Part shown: positions 17,732 to 28,220 of the stretch, in pieces
How the letters are laid out: each line of letters opens with the position of its first letter
Position numbering within the stretch: position 1 is the first letter of the stretch
DNA from: Anaerocolumna aminovalerica
GTDB lineage: Bacteria; Bacillota; Clostridia; Lachnospirales; Lachnospiraceae
Direction of reading: 5' to 3'
Assembly: GCF_900115365.1 (NCBI RefSeq)
Contig: NZ_FOWD01000002.1
Coordinates: 1-64,000 of the forward strand
Length of the DNA stretch: 64,000 nucleotides
Made by a program: the position numbers and the translations under genes
Notes under the pieces: model-generated
Databases searched by the model: none
What the model was told of the DNA's origin: nothing
Seen by the model: only the letters and a program-made list of their open reading frames with translations

Positions 17732-18223
17732 ATGAAAAAAAGATGGTTATTTATAGGTCTTTTTATAGTAATAACATTGATAGTATTTTATTTTTTTAAG
17801 CCTAATTATTTTAAACTTGATATTGAAGAAAAATGGAACGACCTTTATATTGCATTCGTTGAATTTGATATAAAAGATGGCGAGCCAACAATAAAGTATA
17901 CTAATTATTCCGTGGAAATAAATGATGTACGGTATGATTATATAAAAGAAATCGTGGAAGAACAAAAACTTTATCATAACATAAAAGGAGTTTTTGATAA
18001 AGATAGAGAAGAAAAAGATATTTCATGGCAAATTCAAATATACACAAATATGACATACCTTTTTATTACATCAAATGGAAATGTTAGATTTAATAGATAT
18101 ACAAAAGATATAAGTGAAAATACAAAACATGAGGACGTGACGTTATATAGTTTGGGAAGAAATAAAGTTGATAGAGCAGAGGCTATCAAAAAGAGTATTT
18201 TAGAAATAGTTCAGGAGAATTGA
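17732..18223 (+). CDS. hypothetical membrane-anchored protein
   Basis: 163 residues: one N-terminal transmembrane helix (about residues 4-22, LFIGLFIVITLIVFYFF region) followed by a ~140-residue extracytoplasmic domain rich in charged and aromatic residues. No lipobox is seen. I do not recognise the family. The ATG at 17732 follows AGGGTG at good spacing and is preferred to a GTG nine bases earlier. It stands alone on the plus strand and ends in a hairpin terminator. The flanking 17285-17722 is empty, so it may be a recent arrival, but nothing shows this directly. Confidence 0.6.
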   Translation: MKKRWLFIGLFIVITLIVFYFFKPNYFKLDIEEKWNDLYIAFVEFDIKDGEPTIKYTNYSVEINDVRYDYIKEIVEEQKLYHNIKGVFDKDREEKDISWQIQIYTNMTYLFITSNGNVRFNRYTKDISENTKHEDVTLYSLGRNKVDRAEAIKKSILEIVQEN

Positions 18224-18264
18224 GACTCTTTTGCTTTCTGCAAATTAATCTTTATTCGGTACTC

Positions 18265-18292
18265 ATAGGAGGGATAAATACTACCCTCCTAT
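18265..18292. terminator. bidirectional terminator between 17732-18223 and dhaM
   Basis: ATAGGAGGG (18265-18273) pairs with CCCTCCTAT (18284-18292); T-rich sequence follows on the plus strand. It may serve both converging units. Confidence 0.7.
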
Positions 18293-18348
18293 TTATTATT
18301 CTTCTTCGTATGACTTGCATAGAATCTGAAAACTTTGCATCGTTACGG

Positions 18349-18741
18349 TTATTGGGGCATTTTTACTATACTTAAGGATTTTAATTCTTCTTTGATCTCA
18401 GTAAGTGACTTATTGAGGCTGCATTCAATGGCTGCTGTAATTGTTCCCTCCACTAAAGCAGTATCAAGGATTTCCACCTTTTCTCTCATTTCTTCTGAGA
18501 GGCATTCTAAGGCTATATCCGCACTCATATAAGCACTACCGATGTCAAAAAGGACAAGAACTCCATCTTGTGTATACACTTTATTTATGGCAGTGATTAT
18601 CTTTTCTGCATCTGTACCCAATCGTCCATCATTAGTCCCTCCCGCTGCTGCAATGGATACGTCTGTTGCCATTTGCCCTGCCAATTCTTTTAATCCTTCT
18701 GCTATTTTTTCACTATGAGATACGATTACCAGTCCTACCAT
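18349..18741 (-). CDS. dhaM: dihydroxyacetone kinase phosphoryl donor subunit DhaM
   Basis: 130 residues forming a single mannose-type EIIA domain. The phosphorylated histidine is His9 in GLVIVSHSEKIAEG; the GGTNDGRLGTD and LFDIGSAYMSAD segments are typical. DhaM takes phosphate from the PTS (EI/HPr) and passes it to ADP bound on DhaL, so the kinase uses PEP rather than ATP. Unlike the E. coli protein, there are no fused HPr/EI-like domains, as is usual in Firmicutes. It is the last gene of the glpF-glpK-glpP-dhaK-dhaL-dhaM series. Confidence 0.93.
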   Translation of the reverse strand: MVGLVIVSHSEKIAEGLKELAGQMATDVSIAAAGGTNDGRLGTDAEKIITAINKVYTQDGVLVLFDIGSAYMSADIALECLSEEMREKVEILDTALVEGTITAAIECSLNKSLTEIKEELKSLSIVKMPQ

Positions 18742-18885
18742 ATTTTTTCTCCTAGTTATGTATTTTTACCAAGGTGATTATAGTATCATCTGCTATACCA
18801 TTATGATAAATTTTCATGAAACTAATATTTTTAAAATTGCCTAACATTACCTTATAATGATTTACCTTATAGGAATAATATTACT

Positions 18886-19518
18886 CTACACATTTATTTC
18901 TTCATATATAGTTTTAAAAATAAGTGCACTTGAAGTGGCTCCTGCATCCTGATGACCAATGCTGCGTTCTGCCAGATAGCTTGCCCTGCCCTTACGGGCA
19001 ATAATAGCTTTTGTATGTTCCACTCCTTTGTAAGCAGCATCTACTGCTTCTTTTAATGCTTCTTTGGAAGATAACCCAAGTTGAATGGCCTTGCTTAAAG
19101 CGTAAAGTGCCGGTTCTATGGCATCTACCATGGTTTTATCCTCTAATACAGCCTTTCCTCTCATTTTAATTCCATCTAAAGCTGCTGTTAACATCTTTTC
19201 AAAATCAATGACATCTATTTCTTCTTTGCTGCCTGCCTCCAGTCCGGCTTTCATAAAAGCGGTTCCATATAAGGGGCCTGAAGCACCACCCACATTAGAA
19301 ACTAAAGTCATTCCCGTCTTTTTTAGAATGTCTCCTATATTGTTACCGGCATCCTCCTTTAGTTTTTCTCTAACTGCATGAAACCCTTTACTCATATTAA
19401 GACCATGGTCTCCGTCTCCTATAACCGCGTCCAGTTCTGTCAGATACAGCTTATTTTCTTCGATTCTATCTGCTATTTTATTGATTATCTCAATGACCTT
19501 TGCTCTGTTGATACTCAT
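18886..19518 (-). CDS. dhaL: dihydroxyacetone kinase ADP-binding subunit DhaL
   Basis: 210 residues. The metal/nucleotide site AVIGDGDHGLNMSKGF holds the three aspartates that chelate Mg-ADP; VGGASGPLYGTAF and the C-terminal GRASYLAERSIGHQDAGATS match the family end to end. DhaL carries the ADP that is rephosphorylated by DhaM and hands the phosphate to dihydroxyacetone held by DhaK. The start ATG at 19518 uses the GAGGT site supplied by the hairpin repeat at 19521-19555. Confidence 0.95.
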   Translation of the reverse strand: MSINRAKVIEIINKIADRIEENKLYLTELDAVIGDGDHGLNMSKGFHAVREKLKEDAGNNIGDILKKTGMTLVSNVGGASGPLYGTAFMKAGLEAGSKEEIDVIDFEKMLTAALDGIKMRGKAVLEDKTMVDAIEPALYALSKAIQLGLSSKEALKEAVDAAYKGVEHTKAIIARKGRASYLAERSIGHQDAGATSSALIFKTIYEEINV

Positions 19519-19520
19519 GT

Positions 19521-19555
19521 TTACCTCGATTCAGGCGCTTTAGCGCCATTAATAA
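19521..19555 (-). repeat. hairpin-SD repeat, copy 1 (in front of dhaL)
   Basis: The perfect dyad GGCGCTTTAGCGCC (19534-19547) is followed on the minus strand by a short spacer and GAGGT, which is the ribosome binding site of dhaL. It belongs to a six-member family, all on the minus strand, at 27931, 30780, 43000, 51854 and 56655. Confidence 0.8.
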
Positions 19556-19593
19556 CGGCAGAAATCTTAAGAAACCCTATCTTCTTTAGCAGA

Positions 19594-20592
19594 CTATAAA
19601 GATTTAAAAGCCGGTGTATCTGCAGTTGCATCTAACAATGTTTTTAACTCTTTATCCAATTTTAAAATACTAACAGAACATCCTGCCATTTCAAGAGAAG
19701 TCATGAATTCGCCAACCAGTGTCTTATATACTTTTATACCTTTTTCCCAAAGGATTTCATTGACTTTTTTATTTACAATATATAATTCCATTAAAGGAGT
19801 GGAGGCCAGGCCGTTCACCATAACGGCTACTTCTTCACCATCTTTTAATTTCAGATCCTCTAAGATTTTACAAACTAAGTGTTCTGTAACTTCATCTGCG
19901 GTTTTTAAAGTATCTTTGTGGGTTCCCGGTTCTCCATGAATACCCATGCCGATTTCCATTTCATTTTCGCCCAATGTAAAGTTTGCTTTTCCGGCTGCCG
20001 GTACAATACAAGGAGTTAAAGCCATACCCATACTTCTTACATTATCTATTACTTTCTGGGCAGTTTCTTTTACTTCTTCCAAAGTTGCACCTGTTTCAGC
20101 CTTTGCCCCTGCAATTTTATGTACAAATACAGTTCCTGCAATTCCACGCCTTCCTGCAGTGTATGTACTATTTTCTACAGCAACATCATCATTTACCACA
20201 ACATAGTCTACTTTAATCAGTTCCATTTCTGCCATTTCTTTTGCCATTTCAAAGTTCATTATATCTCCGGTGTAATTCTTTACAATCAGAAGAACCCCTG
20301 CTCCGCCGTCTACTGCCTTAATAGCTTCATATATAGGATCCGGAGTGGGTGATGTAAATACATCTCCTGCAACTGCCCCGTCTAACATACCTTTTCCTAC
20401 ATACCCCCCATGAGATGGTTCATGTCCGCTTCCGCCGCCGCTTACCAAAGCTACTTTCCCTGTTATCGGTGAATTCTTTCTTACCAACACATTAAATTCC
20501 TTTAATTTCCTAACATATTCGGGATGTGCCAATACGATACCTTCTATCATTTCTTCAACTACATTTTCCGGTTGATTGATTAATTTTTTCAA
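19594..20592 (-). CDS. dhaK: dihydroxyacetone kinase substrate-binding subunit DhaK
   Basis: 332 residues. Family blocks include VALVSGGGSGHEPSHGGYVG near residues 48-67, TGDIMNFEMA, and MGIHGEPGTHKDT, which contains the histidine that binds dihydroxyacetone covalently as a hemiaminal. It starts at a TTG (20592) preceded by AAAGGGGG; no ATG is suitably placed. It forms the PTS-type kinase with DhaL and DhaM and delivers dihydroxyacetone phosphate to glycolysis. No glycerol dehydrogenase is visible in the window, so the source of dihydroxyacetone is unknown. Confidence 0.95.
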   Translation of the reverse strand: MKKLINQPENVVEEMIEGIVLAHPEYVRKLKEFNVLVRKNSPITGKVALVSGGGSGHEPSHGGYVGKGMLDGAVAGDVFTSPTPDPIYEAIKAVDGGAGVLLIVKNYTGDIMNFEMAKEMAEMELIKVDYVVVNDDVAVENSTYTAGRRGIAGTVFVHKIAGAKAETGATLEEVKETAQKVIDNVRSMGMALTPCIVPAAGKANFTLGENEMEIGMGIHGEPGTHKDTLKTADEVTEHLVCKILEDLKLKDGEEVAVMVNGLASTPLMELYIVNKKVNEILWEKGIKVYKTLVGEFMTSLEMAGCSVSILKLDKELKTLLDATADTPAFKSL

Positions 20593-20642
20593 TGTGATTG
20601 CCCCCTTTGTCTATTTTACATTTTGTATGCCAAATATATATG

Positions 20643-21209
20643 TTACATATACCAGACTTCTTCACAACTGGTGGATATTGCTGTTGCTCCTGCCTTTAAG
20701 CTTTGCATAACATCTTCCTTGTCCATAATTAAACCGCCTGTGATAATCGGTACTTTTGTTTCTCCAACTATCTTTTTTGTAATCTTAGGCATAATGCCCG
20801 GTAAAATCTCAACAGCATTAGGATGCATGTCTTCAATGGAACTGATACCGGTTTCTAAGGACAAATGATCCAGCATAAACAGCCTTTGGATTACAAACAT
20901 ATTTATATTTTTGGAGGCTTTAACAAGGGTTGTTTTCGTTGTAATAATGCCATCCGGTTTAATATTATCGTGAATATATTGCAAAGCCAGTGCATCTCTT
21001 GAAAACCCGTCAATTAAATCTACATGTACATAGGATAATTTTCCTGAGTTTCTTACCCTTTCAATATACGATTTTATATTAAAAATATCCGATTTTAATA
21101 TAAAAATAACCTCACAGGGAGACTTTATGGCATTTTCTAACTGATTGCTGTCTTTAATTGCCGCAATAATTGGATTTATTTGCAGCCTGTGATAGAACTC
21201 ATTCTTCAT
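20643..21209 (-). CDS. glpP: glycerol-3-phosphate responsive antiterminator GlpP
   Basis: 188 residues with the GlpP pattern: NPIIAAIKDSNQLENAI, IFILKSDIFNIKSYIERV, VHVDLIDGFSRD, and the C-terminal PIITGGLIMDKEDVMQSLKA. GlpP binds glycerol-3-phosphate and then leader mRNA, letting polymerase read through a terminator. A matching terminator is present in the glpF leader at 23791-23840. The gene sits between glpK and dhaK, so the same signal may extend to the dha genes. The ATG at 21209 follows GGGGGAG. Confidence 0.92.
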   Translation of the reverse strand: MKNEFYHRLQINPIIAAIKDSNQLENAIKSPCEVIFILKSDIFNIKSYIERVRNSGKLSYVHVDLIDGFSRDALALQYIHDNIKPDGIITTKTTLVKASKNINMFVIQRLFMLDHLSLETGISSIEDMHPNAVEILPGIMPKITKKIVGETKVPIITGGLIMDKEDVMQSLKAGATAISTSCEEVWYM

Positions 21210-21341
21210 GTAATCTCCCCCTGTTATAGATGATTTGTTTCACCTTAATATTTTTTATTCTATTACCAGTTTTCTAATTAATTGAGAAATTCCTAAACAA
21301 GTGATAACTAATTCACTGCTCTGCCCTCATAGATAAATTGA

Positions 21342-21388
21342 CTTTCGAGAGTATGGAATGAAATAATATTATTCTATACTCTCGAAGG
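21342..21388. repeat. 18-bp inverted repeat between glpK and glpP
   Basis: CTTTCGAGAGTATGGAAT (21342-21359) and ATTCTATACTCTCGAAGG (21371-21388) form a long stem (two mismatches) with an 11-base loop. No T-run follows on either strand. It may set glpK mRNA stability or a processing point rather than act as a terminator. Confidence 0.6.
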
Positions 21389-21428
21389 TGTGCATAACTA
21401 TATCAGGCAAAGGGTCTATTTCTTCAAT

Positions 21429-22925
<1,497 letters not shown>

Positions 22926-22966
22926 TTACTCCTCCATTTTTCTTAATATTTTTAGTAGGTGTTCTT

Positions 22967-23671
22967 TTAGAAAATTAATGTGTATAACAGACCTCCAAGT
23001 AAGCCCCCAATGATTGGTCCAACTACTGGTATCCATGCATAGCCCCAATCAGAACCACCCTTTCCGGCAATAGGAAGAATTGCATGAGCAATACGAGGTC
23101 CTAAATCTCTTGCAGGATTAATTGCATATCCGGTTGGTCCGCCTAAGGAGAGACCAATGATTAAGATTAATAAACCAACTGCGAACGTTCCAAAACCATC
23201 TGCCATCTTAGTTTCCCCAAGACCAAGGATGCCAAATACTAACATGAACGTACCAACGATTTCTGTAATTAAGTTAGCACCAACATTTCTGATTGCCGGT
23301 GCAGTACAGAATACCCCAAGTTTTGTAGCCTTATCTTCAGTTTCTTTCCAGTGAGCAAGATATGAAAGCCATACTAAAGCAGCACCTACAATTGCACCGA
23401 TAAATTGAGCCGCAATATATGCTGGTACTTTACCCCAGGCAAAATTACCTATAGCTGCCAATGCTATAGTTAAAGCCGGATTAAAATGACCCCCGCTAAT
23501 TGGCCCAAAAATCCAAGCTGCAGTTGCAACTGCTACTGCCCATGCCATAGTTACTACTATCCATCCCCCATCTTTTGCCTTACTTTTGTTAAGCGCTACA
23601 CCCGCTACAACACCATCACCCAATAAAATCAGGGTAGCTGTTCCAAGAAGTTCTGCTAAAAAAGTTGACAT
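22967..23671 (-). CDS. glpF: glycerol facilitator GlpF (MIP/aquaporin family)
   Basis: 234 residues with six membrane helices and the two pore NPA motifs, SGGHFNPALTIAL and YAINPARDLGPR. The Asp after the second NPA-Arg (RDLGPR) is the mark of glycerol-conducting aquaglyceroporins rather than pure water channels. It lets glycerol diffuse in for GlpK. It is the first gene of the unit, and the leader carries a terminator suited to GlpP control. Confidence 0.94.
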   Translation of the reverse strand: MSTFLAELLGTATLILLGDGVVAGVALNKSKAKDGGWIVVTMAWAVAVATAAWIFGPISGGHFNPALTIALAAIGNFAWGKVPAYIAAQFIGAIVGAALVWLSYLAHWKETEDKATKLGVFCTAPAIRNVGANLITEIVGTFMLVFGILGLGETKMADGFGTFAVGLLILIIGLSLGGPTGYAINPARDLGPRIAHAILPIAGKGGSDWGYAWIPVVGPIIGGLLGGLLYTLIF

Positions 23672-23790
23672 AAATACCTCCTATTATATATTATTTTTTA
23701 TAATTAAATCTATGTACAAGCCTTTGCACATAGACATAATTTCATAAAAAAACTTATCAACAAAATATTTGTTTATTTTTATCGAAAAAT

Positions 23791-23840
23791 CGCAAAAAGC
23801 CACTATTATAAAGAGTGTCTGCTCTTTATAATAATGGCTT
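23791..23840 (-). terminator. leader terminator of the glpFK unit (GlpP target)
   Basis: AGCCACTATTATAAAGAG (23798-23815) pairs with CTCTTTATAATA-A-TGGCTT (23822-23840), and on the minus strand the stem is followed by TTTTTGCG and more T. It lies 120 bases before the glpF start. The only gene further upstream is divergent (24091-24291, plus strand), so the terminator must act on the glpF leader itself. The rest of 23841-24090 shows only AT-rich promoter-like sequence, including a TATAAT at 23883-23888 on the minus strand. Confidence 0.75.
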
Positions 23841-24090
23841 CTCTTTTCTCCGCCTCAATATGAATTCTTTTCTTACTAGTCCATTATATTCGAAACATGT
23901 CTATAAAATACCTCTGAATGGACAAACAATTAATTTTTCAACGTTAGTTTTTTATTAGTTTTTTTAACTTATATTAGAACCACTAATTAACATTTTTAAT
24001 AAGGATTTTCTATTATAAAATTGATAGATAAAGACATACTATATTCTATAACTAATGATTTTAAACAAAAATACAGAAAGGGATGGTTAT

Positions 24091-24291
24091 ATGGAAAATT
24101 ATTTAAATCACCCGGAAGTACCAATCGGTTTAGGAATGGCTTTAGCAAAGAATCCTGCCGCAATGAACCATTTTTCTAATCTGGATGTTGAGGGTAAGAG
24201 ACGGATTATTGAGCAAACCCACTCCGTTCGTTCCAAAGATGAAATGGACTCTCTTGTATCACATATTACAGATGGAAACAGTTTTCGATAA
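24091..24291 (+). CDS. small conserved hypothetical protein
   Basis: 66 residues, starting MENYLNHPEVPIGLGMAL, with a central AAMNHFSNLDVEGKRRIIEQ helix region. Short proteins with PIGLGMALAxNPxAM at the start are common in Firmicutes and have no known function. The ATG at 24091 follows AAAGGGATGG; an upstream in-frame ATG (24055) has no ribosome site. It is cytoplasmic and ends in a strong terminator. Confidence 0.75.
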   Translation: MENYLNHPEVPIGLGMALAKNPAAMNHFSNLDVEGKRRIIEQTHSVRSKDEMDSLVSHITDGNSFR

Positions 24292-24331
24292 AAAACAAAT
24301 GACCATAATCTAATGAATTCCTTGATTGATA

Positions 24332-24380
24332 GAAATAAATGAGATATACTTGTTTACAAGTTTATCTCATTTATTTTTAT
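24332..24380 (+). terminator. terminator after 24091-24291
   Basis: A perfect 14-bp stem, AAATAAATGAGATA (24332-24345) with TATCTCATTTATTT (24362-24375), runs into TTTTATT on the plus strand. Confidence 0.85.
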
Positions 24381-24394
24381 TAAAGGAGCCGGCT

Positions 24395-24904
24395 ATGAAA
24401 GAAATAAATTCCATGTATCCTTCTGATAAGAAGGAGTGTTATTCATTAATACATTCACAATTAAAATCCATTTTGGAAGACGAACCACATGTCATTCCAA
24501 ACTTAAGTAATACTTCTGCCCTTCTAAATGAAGCTTTAACAGATATAAATTGGGTAGGATTTTATCTTATGCATAATAATGAATTACTTTTAGGGCCTTT
24601 TCAGGGTAAAATTGCATGTGTACATATAGCAATTGGTAAAGGTGTATGCGGAACTGCAGTTTTAAAAGACGAAACCCAATTAGTACCGGATGTTCATCAG
24701 TTTCCCGGGCATATTGCCTGTGACAGTGCCTCAAGATCAGAAATCGTAATTCCCATTCATAGTGATGGAAGGATTGTTGGTGTATTGGATATAGACAGCC
24801 CTGTTACGGAAAGATTTGATGAAGAGGATAAAGAAGGATTGGAAGAAGTTGTTAGAATATTAGAAACAGGCTGTAGTTGGAAGGGTTCTATTTTTTTTGA
24901 TTAA
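24395..24904 (+). CDS. free methionine-(R)-sulfoxide reductase (GAF-domain fRMsr)
   Basis: 169 residues forming one GAF domain. The start of the core reads LNEALTDINWVGFYL; the redox cysteines lie in GKIACVHIAIGKGVCGTA and in GHIACDSASRSEIV, the three positions used by fRMsr (MsrC). The substrate region VVGVLDIDSP closes the domain. It reduces the free R-epimer of methionine sulfoxide with thioredoxin as donor. I place the start at the ATG at 24395 behind AAAGGAG; the longer frame reaches back through the preceding terminator and is not used. Confidence 0.9.
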   Translation: MKEINSMYPSDKKECYSLIHSQLKSILEDEPHVIPNLSNTSALLNEALTDINWVGFYLMHNNELLLGPFQGKIACVHIAIGKGVCGTAVLKDETQLVPDVHQFPGHIACDSASRSEIVIPIHSDGRIVGVLDIDSPVTERFDEEDKEGLEEVVRILETGCSWKGSIFFD

Positions 24905-24972
24905 AAGCCTGAAATAATTCAGGTTAAGGTGGATAAGAGTAATAGGACAAATAATTCTAATCTAGCAACTTT

Positions 24973-25158
24973 TTATGTTTCAGAGAAATATTTTTTGAGA
25001 ACAACTAACTTTTCAATAATTAGATTTTTGAGTGATATGGGTTGTATGGATAAAATATTTTCACCGTAACCTATAAAGTAGTTTGTAATAAAAGATTCCT
25101 CTCCTTTGTTATAAAAGCCTCGAATAAAATATTGACCGTTTTCTAAGTAAAGTTTCAT
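24973..25158 (-). pseudogene. WYL-domain transcriptional regulator, C-terminal fragment
   Basis: 61 residues: MKLYLENGQYFIRGFYNKGE... IQPISLKNLIIEKL. The PISLKNLIIEKL end resembles the C-termini of HTH-WYL regulators (YafY-like), which are about 300 residues long. The helix-turn-helix and most of the WYL domain are missing. The break falls at about 25155, exactly where the oppositely oriented peptidase E gene also loses its start, so one deletion removed both 5' ends. Confidence 0.55.
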
Positions 25159-25748
25159 CTTTCAAAGATGTAGCCAATATATTCGCAGACTTTGAAAAAA
25201 ACCTGAATGGTAAAACCGTAACTTTTATACCTACCGCAAGCGTAGTAGAAAAGGTTGTCTTTTATATAGACGCGGGAAAAAAAGCACTTGAGAAATTAGG
25301 TCTAATTATTGATGAGTTAGAAATATCCACAGCTACCACTGATCAAATAAGTGCCAAATTAAAAGGTAACGATTTTATCTATGTAACAGGTGGCAATACT
25401 TTTTACCTGTTGCAAGAGCTAAAAAGAACCGGAGCAGATAAAATAATTATCGAGGAAGTAAATGCAGGCAAACTCTATATCGGAGAATCTGTAGGGGCAA
25501 TAGTTACAGCAGCGAACATTGAATATGTAAAGGGAATGGATAGCGTTAAAAAAGCCCCGGACTTGGTAGATTTTAAAGCTTTAAGCTTAGTGGAGTTTTA
25601 CACAGTACCCCATTATACCAATCCGCCTTTTAAGAAAATTGCTCAGAAAATAATAGATAGCTATTCTTCCACTTTGAATTTATCTCCCATTAGTAATAAC
25701 GACGCTATACTGGTTAATAACAACGAAGTTAAAACCGTAAGGAATTAA
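25155..25748 (+). pseudogene. peptidase E (S51, class I glutamine-amidotransferase-like), 5' end missing
   Basis: The frame is open from about 25155 and reads SSFKDVANIFADFEKNLNGK, TFIPTASVVEKVVFY, then YVTGGNTFYLLQEL and the nucleophile elbow IGESVGAIV. This is the peptidase E/YgaJ pattern from about residue 8 onward; only the first strand (usually MKKLFLAS) and the start codon are gone. An internal ATG at 25410 would make a useless 112-residue fragment. The C-terminus is complete. The lost start coincides with the junction to the WYL fragment, so the gene is probably dead. Confidence 0.75.
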
Positions 25749-25817
25749 ACTTTAAAGTTTCCTTAGAAATGGGAGAATGTTAGATATGTGGGTGAAATGT
25801 CGAAACAGGAAAAAGAA

Positions 25818-25870
25818 AGTGCCGCAACCCTGCCAAAAATATGGTATCTATGCGGGTTTGCGGCATTTTA
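25818..25870. terminator. bidirectional terminator
   Basis: GTGCCGCAA then CCTGC (from 25820) pairs with GCGGGTTTGCGGCA (25852-25865), with T-rich flanks on both strands. It separates the peptidase E remnant and the chemoreceptor gene, which converge. Confidence 0.75.
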
Positions 25871-25905
25871 CACTGCTTTGTAAACTTTACAATGGGTAAC
25901 CTATA

Positions 25906-27903
25906 CTAATAATGGAATCTCTTAATAATTGTTTGCAAGCTTTGGGCTAGAACTGCCAACTCCTCACTGGCATTTGCAATTTCATTCATGGATTGCGTCT
26001 GAACTTCCATAGCTGAGGAGGCTTCTTCTGATGAGGCGGAATTCTCTTCTGCAATGGCAGAAAGATTTTGTAAGGAATCCAGAATTTGATTTTTCATCTT
26101 ATCCATTTCTTCTCCAGAAATCCTTAATTGCTCAGCGGTATGAATAACAACCTTCATAGCAGCATCGGTTAAAACAAACTCCTCTTTACTGTGTTTAACA
26201 CTTATATTTTGTTCTTCAACAATGGAGGATACTCTTTCAACTGAATTTACAGCATTCATTGAATTCTTGTGTAATTCTAAAACAATATTTTCAATTGATT
26301 TTGCTGAATTGGCAGACTGTTCTGCTAATTTTCTAATTTCCTCAGCTACCACTGCAAATCCTTTACCTGCCTCTCCTGCTCTGGCAGCTTCTATAGCAGC
26401 ATTTAACGCTAACAAATTCGTTTCTTCTGCAATGGAATCGATAACATTACTTGCTTCACTAATTTTAAGAGAACTTTCATTGGTTAATTGTATTACCCGG
26501 TATATTTCTTTTGTTTCGTTGCTACATTCTTCTGTTATTTTCAGCAATTTCTCAATTTCACTAATACCTTGGTTTACTGCAATTGAAACCTTTCCTGCCT
26601 CTTCATTTAAAGCGACAGCTTTCTCATAATTACTGCTGATTACATCTCCTAATAGAATGGCTTTGGCAGATCCATCTTCCGTATTTTCTGCCTGCCAAGA
26701 AGCTCCATTAGCGATTTCCTCTACTGTTTTTGTTACTTCATCAATAGCTGTAGCTGCATTTTGTGATGTTGCTGTTAACTCTTCCGATGAAGCAGTTACT
26801 TGTTCAGATACAATATTAACTTCCGATATTATTCTTCTGAAATTACTTATAATACCTTCTACTGCATTTGCAAAGATTCCTATTTCATCTTTTTTCTTTA
26901 GAAGTTTTTTAGGAACTTCTTTCGTTATGTCCAATTGAGAGATTAATTTTAAATGTACTGCTACTTCTACAATAGGTGTGGTAAAAGACTTACCAATTAA
27001 ATAAGTGAATAGGATACTTACTATTAATGTAATAATAATTATAATTCCATTGGTGCGAACTAAACCAGGAATACTTTTTAAAACTTCATCCTGATTAGCA
27101 GTAAGCACCATAATCCATTCCGTATTTGGCACAGAAGAATATCCAAAATACACTTTTTCGCCTTCTAAAGTATATTCACTAGTTCCTGATTTTTCCTGAA
27201 TGATCTGTTTCGTAGCGAATGCTTCTGATTGTTTACTTTCATCTTCCTTGGCTAAATTAATAGCATTGTATTGGCTAAGAACCTTATTCCGATCGGTATG
27301 GGCAATTATGGTTCCCTCTGTATTTATCAAATAAGAACTTCCCTTTTCACCATATTTGATATCATCGGTAATATCACTTAAGGTATTACCGTCTCTTCGG
27401 CCTAATAAAGCACCTACCACATTACCCTCATATTCAATTGGGGTGGCAAATATTAAAATTACCGTATTGGATTTAAAGTCAACAGAAAAGCTTAATATTT
27501 TTTCTTCTCCTTGCAATGCTTTTCTTAAAGGATCTGATTCTTGTATTTGAGTTGTGGTTCCACTGGAATACTTAACTTTTCCATCGGGTTCCATTACTCC
27601 CAAATCATGAAATTCCGTTGATTCCAATTGATCACTTAAAATGCGTTTTTGTTTTTTCCAATCCATATCTTGAATATCATCAAGGGAAGCTATGGTTTCT
27701 AACACCTGTGTTTCTTTTTCCATTCTGCTGTAAGTGGTGTTGGCGGCTTCTTTTGATAAAGCAACCAGGGATTTTTTTGCCTCTTCAGTTACAGTATTTA
27801 TACCTAGGAGTATACTAATAATTCCAATGGCCGAGGATGATATTAATATTAGAATGGAAAACCAAATTATAAGTTTTGTTTTAATTGATTTCATCATTTG
27901 CAT
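25906..27903 (-). CDS. methyl-accepting chemotaxis protein with Cache sensor
   Basis: 665 residues. There is a first membrane helix (about 9-31), an extracellular Cache-type sensor (about 35-280, with the [20 protein letters not shown] block), a second helix (about 285-308), a HAMP linker, and a long cytoplasmic signalling domain. The hairpin tip reads [20 protein letters not shown] and is well conserved. The C-terminus has a second heptad region rich in SSEEASSAM. No other chemotaxis gene is nearby. I prefer the ATG at 27903 (AAGGTG upstream) to a GTG at 27915. A hairpin-SD repeat lies 28 bases upstream. Confidence 0.92.
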   Translation of the reverse strand: MQMMKSIKTKLIIWFSILILISSSAIGIISILLGINTVTEEAKKSLVALSKEAANTTYSRMEKETQVLETIASLDDIQDMDWKKQKRILSDQLESTEFHDLGVMEPDGKVKYSSGTTTQIQESDPLRKALQGEEKILSFSVDFKSNTVILIFATPIEYEGNVVGALLGRRDGNTLSDITDDIKYGEKGSSYLINTEGTIIAHTDRNKVLSQYNAINLAKEDESKQSEAFATKQIIQEKSGTSEYTLEGEKVYFGYSSVPNTEWIMVLTANQDEVLKSIPGLVRTNGIIIIITLIVSILFTYLIGKSFTTPIVEVAVHLKLISQLDITKEVPKKLLKKKDEIGIFANAVEGIISNFRRIISEVNIVSEQVTASSEELTATSQNAATAIDEVTKTVEEIANGASWQAENTEDGSAKAILLGDVISSNYEKAVALNEEAGKVSIAVNQGISEIEKLLKITEECSNETKEIYRVIQLTNESSLKISEASNVIDSIAEETNLLALNAAIEAARAGEAGKGFAVVAEEIRKLAEQSANSAKSIENIVLELHKNSMNAVNSVERVSSIVEEQNISVKHSKEEFVLTDAAMKVVIHTAEQLRISGEEMDKMKNQILDSLQNLSAIAEENSASSEEASSAMEVQTQSMNEIANASEELAVLAQSLQTIIKRFHY

Positions 27904-27930
27904 AATCACCTTCACAGTATATGTAATGCA

Positions 27931-27960
27931 TAACCTTGATTCTGGCGCTATAGCGTCTTT
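27931..27960 (-). repeat. hairpin-SD repeat, copy 2 (in front of chemoreceptor gene)
   Basis: GGCGCTATAGCGTC at 27944-27957 is the dyad; the minus strand continues with an AAGGT followed by TATG, opening a short frame that overlaps the true start of the chemoreceptor gene. This is the most divergent copy of the family. Confidence 0.65.
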
Positions 27961-27984
27961 TCATTCTGTAATGTAAAGCACTTT

Positions 27985-28020
27985 AGAGGCTGTTACATAC
28001 TTTAACATGTAGCAGCCTCT
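27985..28020. terminator. hairpin between lsrF and chemoreceptor gene
   Basis: AGAGGCTGTTACAT (27985-27998) pairs with ATGTAGCAGCCTCT (28007-28020), one mismatch. It lies downstream of lsrF and upstream of the chemoreceptor gene and probably ends lsr transcription. Confidence 0.6.
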
Positions 28021-28059
28021 TATTTTGCTTATAAAATAATTTTGTTAAATTATTATACC

Positions 28060-28220
28060 AGGGCTGTTTGAAAAATCATTGCCCCAATCTGTATGCCCCA
28101 CTTTGCGGTATATTTGCCCCAAATTCGGTTGGCGTAGCCCACTACGCCGCCCTTATTCGGAACAAATCTCCCACAAAGTGTGACACACACCTTGGAATAA
28201 GCATTTTTCAAACACACCCT
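28060..28220. mobile_element. 161-bp MITE-like palindrome ending on the lsrF stop codon
   Basis: The ends are inverted copies: AGGGCTGTTTGAAAAATCA on the left and, read inward from 28220, AGGGTGTGTTTGAAAAATGC. The centre holds GGCGTAGCCCACTACGCC and the flanks CCCACTTTGCGG / CCCACAAAGTG also pair. No reading frame of use is inside. The right end overlaps lsrF: the TAG at 28219-28221 takes two bases from the element. Size, terminal repeats and lack of coding suggest a non-autonomous transposon remnant. Confidence 0.65.
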
